DNA of 64,000 nt from Streptomyces tuirus (GTDB lineage: Bacteria; Actinomycetota; Actinomycetes; Streptomycetales; Streptomycetaceae): positions 6,622,001-6,686,000 of the forward strand of contig NZ_AP023439.1 of the NCBI RefSeq assembly GCF_014701095.1, written 5' to 3'. Both the position numbers and the translations under genes were made by a program. How positions within the stretch are numbered: the first letter of the stretch is position 1; every line of letters begins with the position of its first letter. Positions 1 through 7,529 of the stretch are shown piece by piece. The notes beneath the pieces are model-generated. The model was not told the DNA's origin. It ran no database searches and saw only the letters and a list, made by a program, of their open reading frames with translations.

Positions 1-1
1 G

Positions 2-838
2 GCCCTCCAGGACCGCGCGCAGACGCAGCGCTCCTGGATGGACAAGGGCGTGAAGAACGCGCGCCGCAAGGCGGGCAACGACAACGACAAGATCGGCCGC
101 AAGTTCCGCAGCGAGGCCAGCGAGAAGCAGGCGGCGAAGGCCCGCCAGACCCAGCGCATGATCGAGCGCCTCGACGTGGTCGAGGAGCCCCGCAAGGAGT
201 GGGAGCTGCGCATGGAGATCGCGTCGGCCCCGCGCTCGGGCGCCGTCGTCGCGACCCTGCGGGACGCCGAGGTGCGCCGCGGCGGCTTCGTCCTCGGCCC
301 CGTCTCCCTGCAGATCGACTGGGCGGACCGGGTGGCGGTGACCGGCGCGAACGGCGCCGGCAAGTCCACGCTGCTCGCCGCCCTCCTCGGCCGCGTCCCG
401 CTGGACGCCGGGCACGCCGCGCTCGGCTCGGGCGTCCTGCTCGGCGAGGTGGACCAGGCCCGCAAGCTGTTCCACGGCGAGGAGTCCGTGCTCGACGCCT
501 TCCGCGCGGCCGTCCCGGACACCGAACCGGTCGAGATCCGCACCCTCCTGGCCAAGTTCGGCCTCAAGACGGACCACGTCCTGCGCCCCGCGACGAGCCT
601 CTCCCCGGGCGAGCGCACCCGCGCCGCCCTCGCGCTGCTCCAGGGCCGGGGCGTCAACCTCCTGGTCCTCGACGAGCCGACCAACCACCTCGACCTGCCC
701 GCCATCGAGCAACTGGAGTCGGCGCTCGACGCCTACGAGGGCACCCTCCTGCTGGTCACCCACGACCGCCGCATGCTGGACGCGGTGCACGTCACCCGCC
801 GCCTGGAGGTGGCGGACGGCAAGGTGACGGAGCGCTAA
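2..838 (+). CDS. ABC-F family ATPase, C-terminal part (cut by window edge)
   Basis: The 5' end lies outside the window, so only the second half of an ABC-F protein is present. What remains is a charged, Lys/Arg-rich inter-domain linker (about the first 60 residues) and the second nucleotide-binding domain. Walker A (GANGAGKST) is near base 344, the signature (LSPGER) near 600, Walker B with D-loop (LLVLDEPTNHLD) near 660, and the switch histidine (VTHD) near 760. There is no membrane segment, as expected for ABC-F proteins, which act on the ribosome (translation factors or antibiotic-resistance proteins) rather than as transporters. Which subtype this is cannot be told from the half seen. Its stop overlaps the stop of the convergent gene by 4 bp. 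Confidence 0.9.
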   Translation, partial: ALQDRAQTQRSWMDKGVKNARRKAGNDNDKIGRKFRSEASEKQAAKARQTQRMIERLDVVEEPRKEWELRMEIASAPRSGAVVATLRDAEVRRGGFVLGPVSLQIDWADRVAVTGANGAGKSTLLAALLGRVPLDAGHAALGSGVLLGEVDQARKLFHGEESVLDAFRAAVPDTEPVEIRTLLAKFGLKTDHVLRPATSLSPGERTRAALALLQGRGVNLLVLDEPTNHLDLPAIEQLESALDAYEGTLLLVTHDRRMLDAVHVTRRLEVADGKVTER

Positions 839-1383
839 CGGGCCGTCAGCCGCGTGGCCAGCTGCGGGTAGTCGACGACGAACCCGGCCTCGTCGAACTC
901 CAGATCGCTGCGGAAGTCGCCCGAGGAGAAGCGGACGTGCCCCGGCCGCAGATGTGTGTACGTCTGCCGCGACGGGCGCACGGCCAGGTCCGGCACCGAC
1001 ACCCAGGCCATCAGGAACTCCCGCTCGCCGGGCTCCTGGTGGAGCCGGTGCCGCAGCACCGGCATGGTGTTGGTGAGCGGGCACAGCCCGAGATCGCAGT
1101 CGAGGGCTCCGCCGACGTCCGGCAGCGGCTCGCCGTCCGCGGTCCACCGGCCGTGACCGTCGTGCCGCAGGTCGAGCGTGCGCAGTCCGCCCGCGGTCTC
1201 GGCCGTCACCCGCAGGCCACGGGTCACGAACCCGTCGGCCGTGTCGAGTTCGTACGTGACCCAGTACGGCTCGGGTTCGATACCGACGGCCCGCCCGCGC
1301 GCCCGCAACACGCCGTCCCCCTGCTCGGGCCAGGCGGTCTCGAACCCCCGGCTCGCGAACACTTCCCAGGTGATGGCAGACAT
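835..1383 (-). CDS. Putative glycolipid-binding protein (DUF1089-like)
   Basis: A soluble 182-residue protein with no signal peptide or membrane segment. It matches my recollection of the putative glycolipid-binding family (formerly DUF1089): W-E near the start, a central region LCPLTNTMPVLR, then a YT-Y-like stretch (RQTYTHL) and a C-terminal FxxDLEFDEAGFVVDYP strand. Members are small beta-rich proteins of about 180-190 residues and unknown cellular role, so the length fits. It is convergent with the ABC-F gene (4-bp overlap of stops) and separated from tex by a short repeat-bearing spacer. Family assignment is from memory of the motif pattern; the function is unknown. Confidence 0.7.
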   Translation of the reverse strand: MSAITWEVFASRGFETAWPEQGDGVLRARGRAVGIEPEPYWVTYELDTADGFVTRGLRVTAETAGGLRTLDLRHDGHGRWTADGEPLPDVGGALDCDLGLCPLTNTMPVLRHRLHQEPGEREFLMAWVSVPDLAVRPSRQTYTHLRPGHVRFSSGDFRSDLEFDEAGFVVDYPQLATRLTAR

Positions 1384-1397
1384 ACCTTCACCATTTC

Positions 1398-1447
1398 AGG
1401 GGCGCGGGGAACTGCGCGACCGGCCACAACGGCCCCGCAGCTCCCCA
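1398..1447. repeat. Dispersed Streptomyces intergenic hairpin element
   Basis: Between the tex 3' end and the glycolipid-binding gene lies GGGGCGCGGGGAACTGCGCG followed by a complementary CGCAGCTCCCC. The arms 1406-1416 and 1436-1446 pair over 11 bp with one mismatch and a 19-nt loop. I recognise this from many Streptomyces intergenic regions, where it often follows genes. It could act as a transcription terminator for tex or as a mobile-repeat remnant. Only one copy was noticed in this window. Confidence 0.5.
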
Positions 1448-1467
1448 CGGCCCCCACGGCGGAGCCG

Positions 1468-3867
1468 TCAGCGCTTGCCGCCCTTGGGGTCCGCCAGCCC
1501 CGCCCGACGCAACGCGTCAGCCATCGCGCTGTTGGCCGGCGGAGGCGCCTGACGCGAACCGCCACCACGGCCGCCGCCACCGCCACGCCCGCCCTGCCGC
1601 TGCTGCGGCGGACGCCCGCCCCGCTGCCGACGCTCACCGGAGCCGCCGCCCTGGCCCTGCGAGGCCGCCGCCTCGTCCTCCAGACGCAGCGTCAGCGAGA
1701 TCCGCTTGCGGGGGATGTCGACGTCGAGCACCTTCACCTTGACGATGTCGCCGGGCTTCACCACGTCCCGCGGGTCCTTCACGAATGTCTTGGACATCGC
1801 CGAGACATGCACCAGACCGTCCTGGTGGACGCCGATGTCGACGAACGCCCCGAACGCCGCGACATTCGTCACGACGCCCTCCAGGATCATCCCGGACGAC
1901 AGGTCGGAGATCTTCTCCACGCCCTCCTTGAAGGCGGCCGTCTTGAAGGCCGGGCGCGGGTCGCGGCCGGGCTTCTCCAGCTCCTTCAGGATGTCGGTGA
2001 CGGTGGGCAGACCGAACGTCTCGTCCACGAAGTCCTGCGGCTTCAGCGAGCGCAGCACCCCGGTGTTGCCGACGAGCGAGGCGACCTCCTGCCCGGCGGT
2101 CTTCACCATGCGCCGGACCACCGGGTACGCCTCGGGGTGCACGCTCGACGCGTCCAGCGGGTCGTCGCCGCCGCGGATCCGCAGGAAGCCCGCGCACTGC
2201 TCGTACGCCTTGGGGCCGAGCCGCGTCACCTTCTTCAGCTCGCCGCGGGCCTTGAAAGGCCCGTTCTGGTCCCGGTGCGCCACGATGTTCTCGGCGAGCC
2301 CGGAGGTGATGCCGGAGACCCGGGCGAGCAGCGGGGCCGACGCGGTGTTGACGTCCACCCCGACGCCGTTCACACAGTCCTCCACCACCGCGTCCAGCGA
2401 GCGCGACAGCTTCACCTCGGACAGGTCGTGCTGGTACTGGCCGACGCCGATGGACTTCGGGTCGATCTTCACCAGCTCGGCCAGCGGGTCCTGGAGCCGG
2501 CGGGCGATCGACACGGCGCCGCGCAGCGACACGTCCCTGTCGGGCAGCTCCTGGGAGGCGAACGCGGACGCCGAGTACACCGACGCCCCGGCCTCGGACA
2601 CCATCACCTTCGTGAGCTTCAGCTCGGGGTGCTTGGCGATCAGTTCCCCGGCGAGCTTGTCGGTCTCGCGGGAGGCCGTGCCGTTGCCGATGGCGACCAG
2701 CTCGACCGCGTGCTCCTTCGCGAGCCGGGCCAGTTTGGCGATGGCCTCGTCCCACCGGTTGGCTGGCACGTGCGGGTGGATGACGTCCGTGGCGACGACC
2801 TTGCCGGTCGCGTCGACCACGGCGACCTTCACACCCGTACGGAAACCGGGGTCCAGGCCGAGCGTCGCGCGTGTGCCCGCGGGGGCGGCGAGCAGCAGGT
2901 CGCGCAGGTTCGCGGCGAAGACCCGCACCGCCTCGTCCTCGGCGGCCGTGCGCAGCCGCAGCCTCAGGTCGATGCCGAGGTGGACGAGGATGCGGGTGCG
3001 CCACGCCCAGCGGACCGTGTCCTTCAGCCACTTGTCACCGGGTCGGCCCCGGTCGGCGATGCCGAACTTGTGGGCGACGATCCCCTCGTACGAGGAGGGG
3101 CCGTCCGTATGCTCCTCGGGCTCCAGGACGAGGTCGAGGACCTCCTCCTTCTCGCCGCGCAGCATCGCGAGGACGCGGTGGGAGGGCAGGTCCGTGAACG
3201 GCTCGGCGAAGTCGAAGTAGTCGGAGAACTTGGCCCCCGCCTCCTCCTTGCCGTCCCGCACCTTGGCGGCCAGCCGCCCGCGCACCCACATGCGCTCGCG
3301 CAGTTCGCCGATCAGGTCGGCGTCCTCCGAGAACCGCTCGGTGAGGATCGCCCGGGCTCCGTCCAGGGCGGCCTGCGGGTCGGCGACGCCCTTGTCGGCG
3401 TCGACGAACGCGGCGGCCGCGGCGAGGGGCTCGACCGACGGGTCGCCGAGCAGCCCCTCCGCCAGCGGCTCGAGTCCGGCCTCACGGGCGATCTGTGCCT
3501 TGGTGCGCCGCTTGGGCTTGTACGGGAGGTAGATGTCCTCCAGGCGCGCCTTCGTCTCGGCGCCCCGGATGCTCGCCTCCAGCTCCTCGGTGAGCTTGCC
3601 CTGCTCGCGCACCGACTCCAGGATCGCCGCCCGCCGCTCCTCCAGCTCCCGCAGGTAGCGCAGGCGCTCCTCGACGGTGCGCAGCTGCGCGTCGTCGAGC
3701 ATCTCCGTCGCTTCCTTGCGGTAGCGGGCGATGAAGGGCACCGTAGAACCGCCGTCGAGCAGTTCCACGGCGGCCCTGACCTGCCGCTCCCGTACGCCGA
3801 GCTCCTCGGCGATCCTGCCTTCGATGGACACTGCGTTGATGGACCCGATGGACCCGGGTGTCGTCAC
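1468..3867 (-). CDS. tex: Tex family RNA-binding transcription accessory protein
   Basis: A 799-residue Tex/YhgF protein, a nucleic-acid-binding factor linked to transcription fitness. The N-terminal helical Tex domain carries the family hallmark STVPFIARYRKEATEMLDD. A YqgF-like nuclease fold follows (GLDPGFRTGVKVAVVD, mid-protein), then helix-hairpin-helix repeats (VDVNTASAPLLARVSGI), then an S1 domain at about 659-729. The last 60 residues are a Gly/Arg-rich tail (RGG, GGRGGGGGRGGG) absent from E. coli-type Tex. I chose the GTG at 3867 because GGAGAAGG lies 12 nt upstream and VTTPGSI matches common Streptomyces starts; an ATG 60 bp further upstream is open but adds unconserved-looking residues. 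Monocistronic. Confidence 0.93.
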   Translation of the reverse strand: MTTPGSIGSINAVSIEGRIAEELGVRERQVRAAVELLDGGSTVPFIARYRKEATEMLDDAQLRTVEERLRYLRELEERRAAILESVREQGKLTEELEASIRGAETKARLEDIYLPYKPKRRTKAQIAREAGLEPLAEGLLGDPSVEPLAAAAAFVDADKGVADPQAALDGARAILTERFSEDADLIGELRERMWVRGRLAAKVRDGKEEAGAKFSDYFDFAEPFTDLPSHRVLAMLRGEKEEVLDLVLEPEEHTDGPSSYEGIVAHKFGIADRGRPGDKWLKDTVRWAWRTRILVHLGIDLRLRLRTAAEDEAVRVFAANLRDLLLAAPAGTRATLGLDPGFRTGVKVAVVDATGKVVATDVIHPHVPANRWDEAIAKLARLAKEHAVELVAIGNGTASRETDKLAGELIAKHPELKLTKVMVSEAGASVYSASAFASQELPDRDVSLRGAVSIARRLQDPLAELVKIDPKSIGVGQYQHDLSEVKLSRSLDAVVEDCVNGVGVDVNTASAPLLARVSGITSGLAENIVAHRDQNGPFKARGELKKVTRLGPKAYEQCAGFLRIRGGDDPLDASSVHPEAYPVVRRMVKTAGQEVASLVGNTGVLRSLKPQDFVDETFGLPTVTDILKELEKPGRDPRPAFKTAAFKEGVEKISDLSSGMILEGVVTNVAAFGAFVDIGVHQDGLVHVSAMSKTFVKDPRDVVKPGDIVKVKVLDVDIPRKRISLTLRLEDEAAASQGQGGGSGERRQRGGRPPQQRQGGRGGGGGRGGGSRQAPPPANSAMADALRRAGLADPKGGKR

Positions 3868-3966
3868 GATCCCGTACCGCCTTCTCCACTGAGGTTGCGC
3901 GGCAATTGTGGCAGGTGGCGCCGACACCCGGGGATCAGGGCGGTACCCGGCAGGTCGTGGTCCGGG

Positions 3967-4092
3967 TCAGGCCCTGCGGGTGGAGGACGAGGCCCCGCCG
4001 AACAGCCGGGCCAGGGCCCGGAAGGGAAGCGTCACGACGGTGGCGATGGCGCCGCCGATCTGGCGCAGCACGTCTGCGATAGCACGGAACAC
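3967..4092 (-). CDS. Small amphipathic 41-residue peptide (LPFRxLARLF type)
   Basis: A 41-codon ORF starts at a GTG (4090-4092) behind a purine-rich GGAGAAAGGGG ribosome site, which also rules out the longer open frame to 4170. The peptide begins VFRAIADVLRQI and contains LPFRALARLFGG, a hydrophobic helix followed by a basic, Ser-rich tail. Short proteins with an LPFR-LARLFGGAS ending are common in Streptomyces and are usually annotated as hypothetical; I know of no function. It lies upstream of tex on the same strand (gap about 100 bp). A membrane-associating or toxin-like peptide is possible, but this is speculation. Confidence 0.6.
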   Translation of the reverse strand: MFRAIADVLRQIGGAIATVVTLPFRALARLFGGASSSTRRA

Positions 4093-4159
4093 GAAATTCC
4101 CCTTTCTCCACTCCCGGCCGCGGTGGCCGGTGGAGAGCGGGTACCTCAGGGACGCGTCA

Positions 4160-5035
4160 CTATGCGTCACCCTTGCCGATCAGATCGGCCGGGTACGCCC
4201 CGGCCACCAGCGCCGCGTGCGCGAACACCCCGCCCAGTTCGGTCAGCCGTGCCACGCCCTCCGCACCCAGGTGCTCGTACGGGGCGCGGTCCAGGCGGTC
4301 CGTCTCCTCCTCGATCTCCCGGCGCAGGGCGACGCCCCGCTCGGTGAGGTCGCCGGACGCGTCCAGCAGTCCGCGGTCCCGCAGCCGCTCCGTCGCCGCG
4401 TCCCAGTCCTCCCGGCTCCAGCCCCGGGTGGCGCACACCCACTTCGGGGTCATGCCCTTGCCCGTCGCCGTGTGGGTCACCATCGCCTCCAGGCCGTCGA
4501 GACCCGCGGACATCAGGGCGGCCAGGTGCCCGTCGCCCCGGTGCTCGCGCAGCAGGGTCGCCGCGTGCCAGTAGGCGAGGTGCGGGTTCTCGGGGACGGG
4601 GAGGTCGGCGTGGGCGGCGTACAGCGGCCGTGCCGCGCGCGAGCAGGCCTCGGCGGCGCGCAGCGCGAGCCGCGCGGCCTCCGCCATCTCCGCCGACGCC
4701 AGGGCCTCCTCGCCGAGCAGGCGGCGCAGGGTCGCGTCGACCGCACGCGCGCGTGCCGCGAGGACCTGCGCGGGTGCGGCGGTCTCCCACACCGCCGGCA
4801 CGTGCCGGGCCACCAGCTCGTACTTGTAGTTGTAGAAGGCCGCCGCCACCGGGCCGGGGCCGACCGGACCGAAGGCGGCGGCCCGAACGGCGAAGTTCAC
4901 GGCACGCGGATGGGTGACCCCGAGAGCGCCCAGCTCCCGCCCGAGGTCGGGGGAGAAGTAGTGCGTCGAGTGCAGTGAGTTGAGCATGTTGTGGCAGCGT
5001 CGGCCGGCGCGCGGCTCCAGAGCGGCAGTCGTCAT
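4160..5035 (-). CDS. SCO6745-type protein, possible winged-helix family
   Basis: A 291-residue soluble protein starting MTTAALEPRAGRRCHNMLN. It matches the Streptomyces family annotated as SCO6745 family protein: an N-terminal H-S-HYF-P motif (LHSTHYFSPDL), an Ala-rich helical middle, and a C-terminal region (WSREDWDAATERLRDRGLLD...LTERG) that resembles a winged helix. The function is not established. An ATG at 5035 is chosen over the longer frame because the family begins there and a perfect palindrome (5047-5062) sits just upstream, where an operator would be. It is transcribed away from the crotonase gene's 3' end (gap about 100 bp). Confidence 0.7.
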   Translation of the reverse strand: MTTAALEPRAGRRCHNMLNSLHSTHYFSPDLGRELGALGVTHPRAVNFAVRAAAFGPVGPGPVAAAFYNYKYELVARHVPAVWETAAPAQVLAARARAVDATLRRLLGEEALASAEMAEAARLALRAAEACSRAARPLYAAHADLPVPENPHLAYWHAATLLREHRGDGHLAALMSAGLDGLEAMVTHTATGKGMTPKWVCATRGWSREDWDAATERLRDRGLLDASGDLTERGVALRREIEEETDRLDRAPYEHLGAEGVARLTELGGVFAHAALVAGAYPADLIGKGDA

Positions 5036-5046
5036 GCCCGGCAGGT

Positions 5047-5062
5047 TACCAACCGCTTGGTA
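5047..5062. promoter_or_regulatory. TetR-type operator candidate
   Basis: TACCAA-CCGC-TTGGTA is a perfect inverted repeat with 6-bp arms and a 4-bp spacer, starting 12 bp upstream of the SCO6745-like start codon. The arm sequence and spacing are typical of TetR-family operators. No regulator gene is adjacent; the only TetR gene in the window is about 30 kb away, so the cognate protein is unknown. Confidence 0.5.
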
Positions 5063-5138
5063 TGTACTCCATGGCCCTGGACCGGATGGCAGGAAAGGTG
5101 GGCTACTGGTCCTTGCGTGTGCCGCGAGCACTCCGGCG

Positions 5139-5894
5139 TCATCCTGACGTGGGCACGCTCCAGCCGAACCGCGGTTGCCGGCGCTCCAGGAACGCGGCGA
5201 CACCCTCCGCGGTGTCGCCGCTCCCGCGCGCCTGCCCGGCCCAGTGCGCGTCCCGGTCCGTACGGCCGTCCGCGAACTCCTTGGCCGCCGCCTGCGTCAG
5301 CTGGGAACGCGACACCAGCACCCGGGTGAACTCCGCGACCCGCTTGCCGAGTTCGCCCTCCGGCAGCACCTCGTCCACCAGCCCGGTGCGCAGCGCCCGC
5401 TGCGCGTCGATCAACTCCCCGGAGAACAGCAGGTACTTGGCGGTGGCCGGGCCCACCAGGGACACCAGCCGCCGGGACGAGGACGCCGGGTACACGATGC
5501 CGAGCTTCGCGGGCGTCACACCGAACAGCGTCCCCTCCTCGGCGAACCGCAGATCGCAGGCCGCCGCCAGCTGGGCACCGCCGCCCACGCAGTGCCCCCG
5601 GATCGCGGCCAGCGTCGGCTTCGGGAACGCGGCCAGTGCCTCCTCGGCCCGCACGGCCAGGCCCTGCGCCTCCTCCGGCGAGCCCCGCAGCGTCGAGATG
5701 TCGGCCCCGGCGCAGAACGTCCGGCCCTCACCGGTCAGCACCAGCGCCCGCACCTCCGGATCCCCGGCGAGCTCCTCCAGCAGTGGCGGCACGGAGCGCC
5801 ACATCGCGGCCGTCATGGCGTTGCGCTTGGCGGGATGACGTATGACGACCGTCGCGACCGAGTCGGTCACGCGGTGCTCCAGCTGCGGTTCCAT
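5139..5894 (-). CDS. Crotonase-fold (enoyl-CoA hydratase/isomerase) protein lacking both catalytic Glu
   Basis: A 251-residue crotonase superfamily member. The oxyanion-hole segments are intact (GRTFCAGADISTLRG, and GHCVGGGAQLAAACD), so acyl-CoA binding is likely. In rat mitochondrial hydratase the two catalytic glutamates lie in GGGCE and PE-ILLG. Here the first position is Gln (GGGAQ) and the second region reads TPAKLGI, so both are missing. A simple water-adding hydratase is therefore unlikely; isomerase, dehalogenase, decarboxylase or thioesterase-like chemistry fits better. The ATG at 5894 gives the usual family length, although no good ribosome site is visible. It sits alone, with an open promoter region of about 220 bp towards the divergent ATPase gene. 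Confidence 0.85.
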   Translation of the reverse strand: MEPQLEHRVTDSVATVVIRHPAKRNAMTAAMWRSVPPLLEELAGDPEVRALVLTGEGRTFCAGADISTLRGSPEEAQGLAVRAEEALAAFPKPTLAAIRGHCVGGGAQLAAACDLRFAEEGTLFGVTPAKLGIVYPASSSRRLVSLVGPATAKYLLFSGELIDAQRALRTGLVDEVLPEGELGKRVAEFTRVLVSRSQLTQAAAKEFADGRTDRDAHWAGQARGSGDTAEGVAAFLERRQPRFGWSVPTSG

Positions 5895-6112
5895 GCGCCG
5901 GATGCTATCCGGATGCCAAACCCGTACAACCCGAATAGTTCGCCGAGACAGCACAACAAGGACAGGAGCAGTCCCACAACTGACCGTGTCATACGCCAAC
6001 GGTCAGAAGCGCTCGATAGTTGCTGACTTCTGTTCAGTCCCGGGGTGCGAGGCGCATCGTTACCAACACTCGGGGTGTGGCGACAATCGAGCGCGAGGGT
6101 GGCGACCGGACG

Positions 6113-6619
6113 ATGGACGACGACGGGCGTGGGTCCGGCCCACGCCCAGAGGACGGCGCGGCGCCCCTCGGACCCGGGCCCGCGGACCCGCTGCCGTACG
6201 AAGGGGTCTGGAGGTTCACCGCACCCGCGGTCGAGGCCTCGGTCCCCCAGGCGCGGCACGCCGTGCGGGACCTGCTGCTGCGGCAGGGCGTGCCAGTCTC
6301 GGACGACCTGGCCCAGGGGCTGCTGCTGATCGTCTCGGAGCTGGTGACGAACGCCGTGAAGCACGCCGCGGTGCTCTCGCCGACGGTCGCCGTCGAGCTG
6401 GCCGTCGGTGCCGAGTGGCTCCGGGTGTCCGTGGAGGACAACCATCCGTACCGGCCCACCGCCCTGGAGACCGACCACGGCCGCACCGGCGGGCGCGGAC
6501 TGCTCCTGGTGCGCGAGGTCACCCGGGAGGCGGGCGGCCTGTGCGAGGTCGAGTACACCGCGAGCGGCGGCAAGGTGATCTGGGCCGCCCTGCCGCTCAA
6601 ACCCGCGCGCTTCGCCTGA
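6113..6619 (+). CDS. Serine-kinase-like anti-sigma/regulatory ATPase (HATPase_c)
   Basis: A 168-residue single-domain GHKL ATPase of the RsbW/SpoIIAB-like type that is abundant in Streptomyces. The N box is ELVTNAVKHA, followed by a degenerate G1 region (VSVEDNHPYRPT) and the G2-like GGRGLLLVREVT. The first 35 residues are acidic, Gly/Pro-rich and probably disordered. Such proteins bind or phosphorylate anti-sigma-factor antagonists; no sigma factor or antagonist gene is adjacent, so the partner is unknown. The start chosen is the ATG with GAGGG about 14 nt upstream; an in-frame GTG at 6077 is possible but lacks a ribosome site. It is convergent with idi. Confidence 0.75.
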   Translation: MDDDGRGSGPRPEDGAAPLGPGPADPLPYEGVWRFTAPAVEASVPQARHAVRDLLLRQGVPVSDDLAQGLLLIVSELVTNAVKHAAVLSPTVAVELAVGAEWLRVSVEDNHPYRPTALETDHGRTGGRGLLLVREVTREAGGLCEVEYTASGGKVIWAALPLKPARFA

Positions 6620-6643
6620 CCCCCCGTCCCGCCGGCGCCGCGA

Positions 6644-7237
6644 TCACCAGCCGGCGGACGGACCCGTCAGCTCCCTGATCGCCGGCCGGGCCGCGTCCAG
6701 GACGGTCATGAACCAGGCCGAGAAGGTGTCCTTGGCGTGCCGCTCCGCCAGCTCCGGCGGGGTCACGAACACCGTCGACGCCACCTCCTCCGGGTCCGGC
6801 CGCACCACGGCCTGCACCATGCCGACGAAGAGGTGGTTGTACTCCTGCTCCACCAGGCCGGACTCCGGGTCCGGGTGGTTGTAGCGGACCGTGCCCGCCT
6901 CGGCCAGCAGGGAGGGGGAGGCGCCGAGCTCCTCGAAGGTGCGCCGCGCCGCCGCCGCGAAGGGCGCCTCGCCGGGGTAGGGGTGGCCGCAGCAGGTGTT
7001 GGACCACACACCGGGGGAGTGGTACTTGCCCAGCGCGCGCTGCTGGAGCAGCAGCCGGCCGTACTCGTCGAAGAGGAACACGGAGAACGCGCGGTGCAGC
7101 TGTCCGGGCGGCTGGTGGGCGGCGAGCTTCTCCGCGGTGCCGATCGTCACGCCGTCCTCGTCGACCAGTTCCAGCAAAATCGCGTCCGCGGTGCCGCTCG
7201 ACGGGTTGTGCGTCGCGGTAGCAGGTGTGATCGGCAT
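6644..7237 (-). CDS. idi: Isopentenyl-diphosphate delta-isomerase, type I
   Basis: Interconverts isopentenyl and dimethylallyl diphosphate, feeding polyprenyl and hopanoid synthesis. The 197-residue protein has the type I (Nudix-fold) hallmarks: the catalytic cysteine motif WSNTCCGHPYPGE, the second catalytic glutamate in VEQEYNHLF, and the divalent-metal acidic residues of the Nudix-like helix (AARRTFEELG). The start ATG at 7237 has AAGGA 5 nt upstream; an ATG two codons earlier is too close to that site. It is convergent with the ATPase gene and lies about 10 kb from the hopanoid operon, which includes dxs and ispG, so isoprenoid supply genes cluster in this neighbourhood. Confidence 0.94.
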   Translation of the reverse strand: MPITPATATHNPSSGTADAILLELVDEDGVTIGTAEKLAAHQPPGQLHRAFSVFLFDEYGRLLLQQRALGKYHSPGVWSNTCCGHPYPGEAPFAAAARRTFEELGASPSLLAEAGTVRYNHPDPESGLVEQEYNHLFVGMVQAVVRPDPEEVASTVFVTPPELAERHAKDTFSAWFMTVLDAARPAIRELTGPSAGW

Positions 7238-7529
7238 ACCCATCCTTCACATCGGTCTTCGCGCCCCAAGTCTGCCGTACGAATCCGGCACTCCCGGCAC
7301 TTCGCGGCACGCCCGCATGTCCCGCGCGGTGACGCGGACCGCGGCCGGTACCGGTCCGACACCGGAAAAGGGACCCGGTAGATGATCGTGCCCGGCCGGA
7401 CCGGCGGAAAATCGTCCCCACCGGAGCTGTGGGGCTCAGGACGCGGGCGTACGGCGGAGGGTTGCGTTCCCCGGCGCACATCCTTGGCGTGCGCCCCACC
7501 TGCCTCGCACACCCCGGAAGCCACCCGCG

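Noticed and set aside
199..4347. A 1382-codon plus-strand open frame
   Set aside because: It is antisense to Tex and the glycolipid-binding gene and reads as Arg/Pro/Gly-rich low complexity. It is a by-product of high GC, not a gene.
5867..6478. A 203-codon minus-strand frame over the regulatory ATPase
   Set aside because: No domain; the plus-strand GHKL motifs explain this region.
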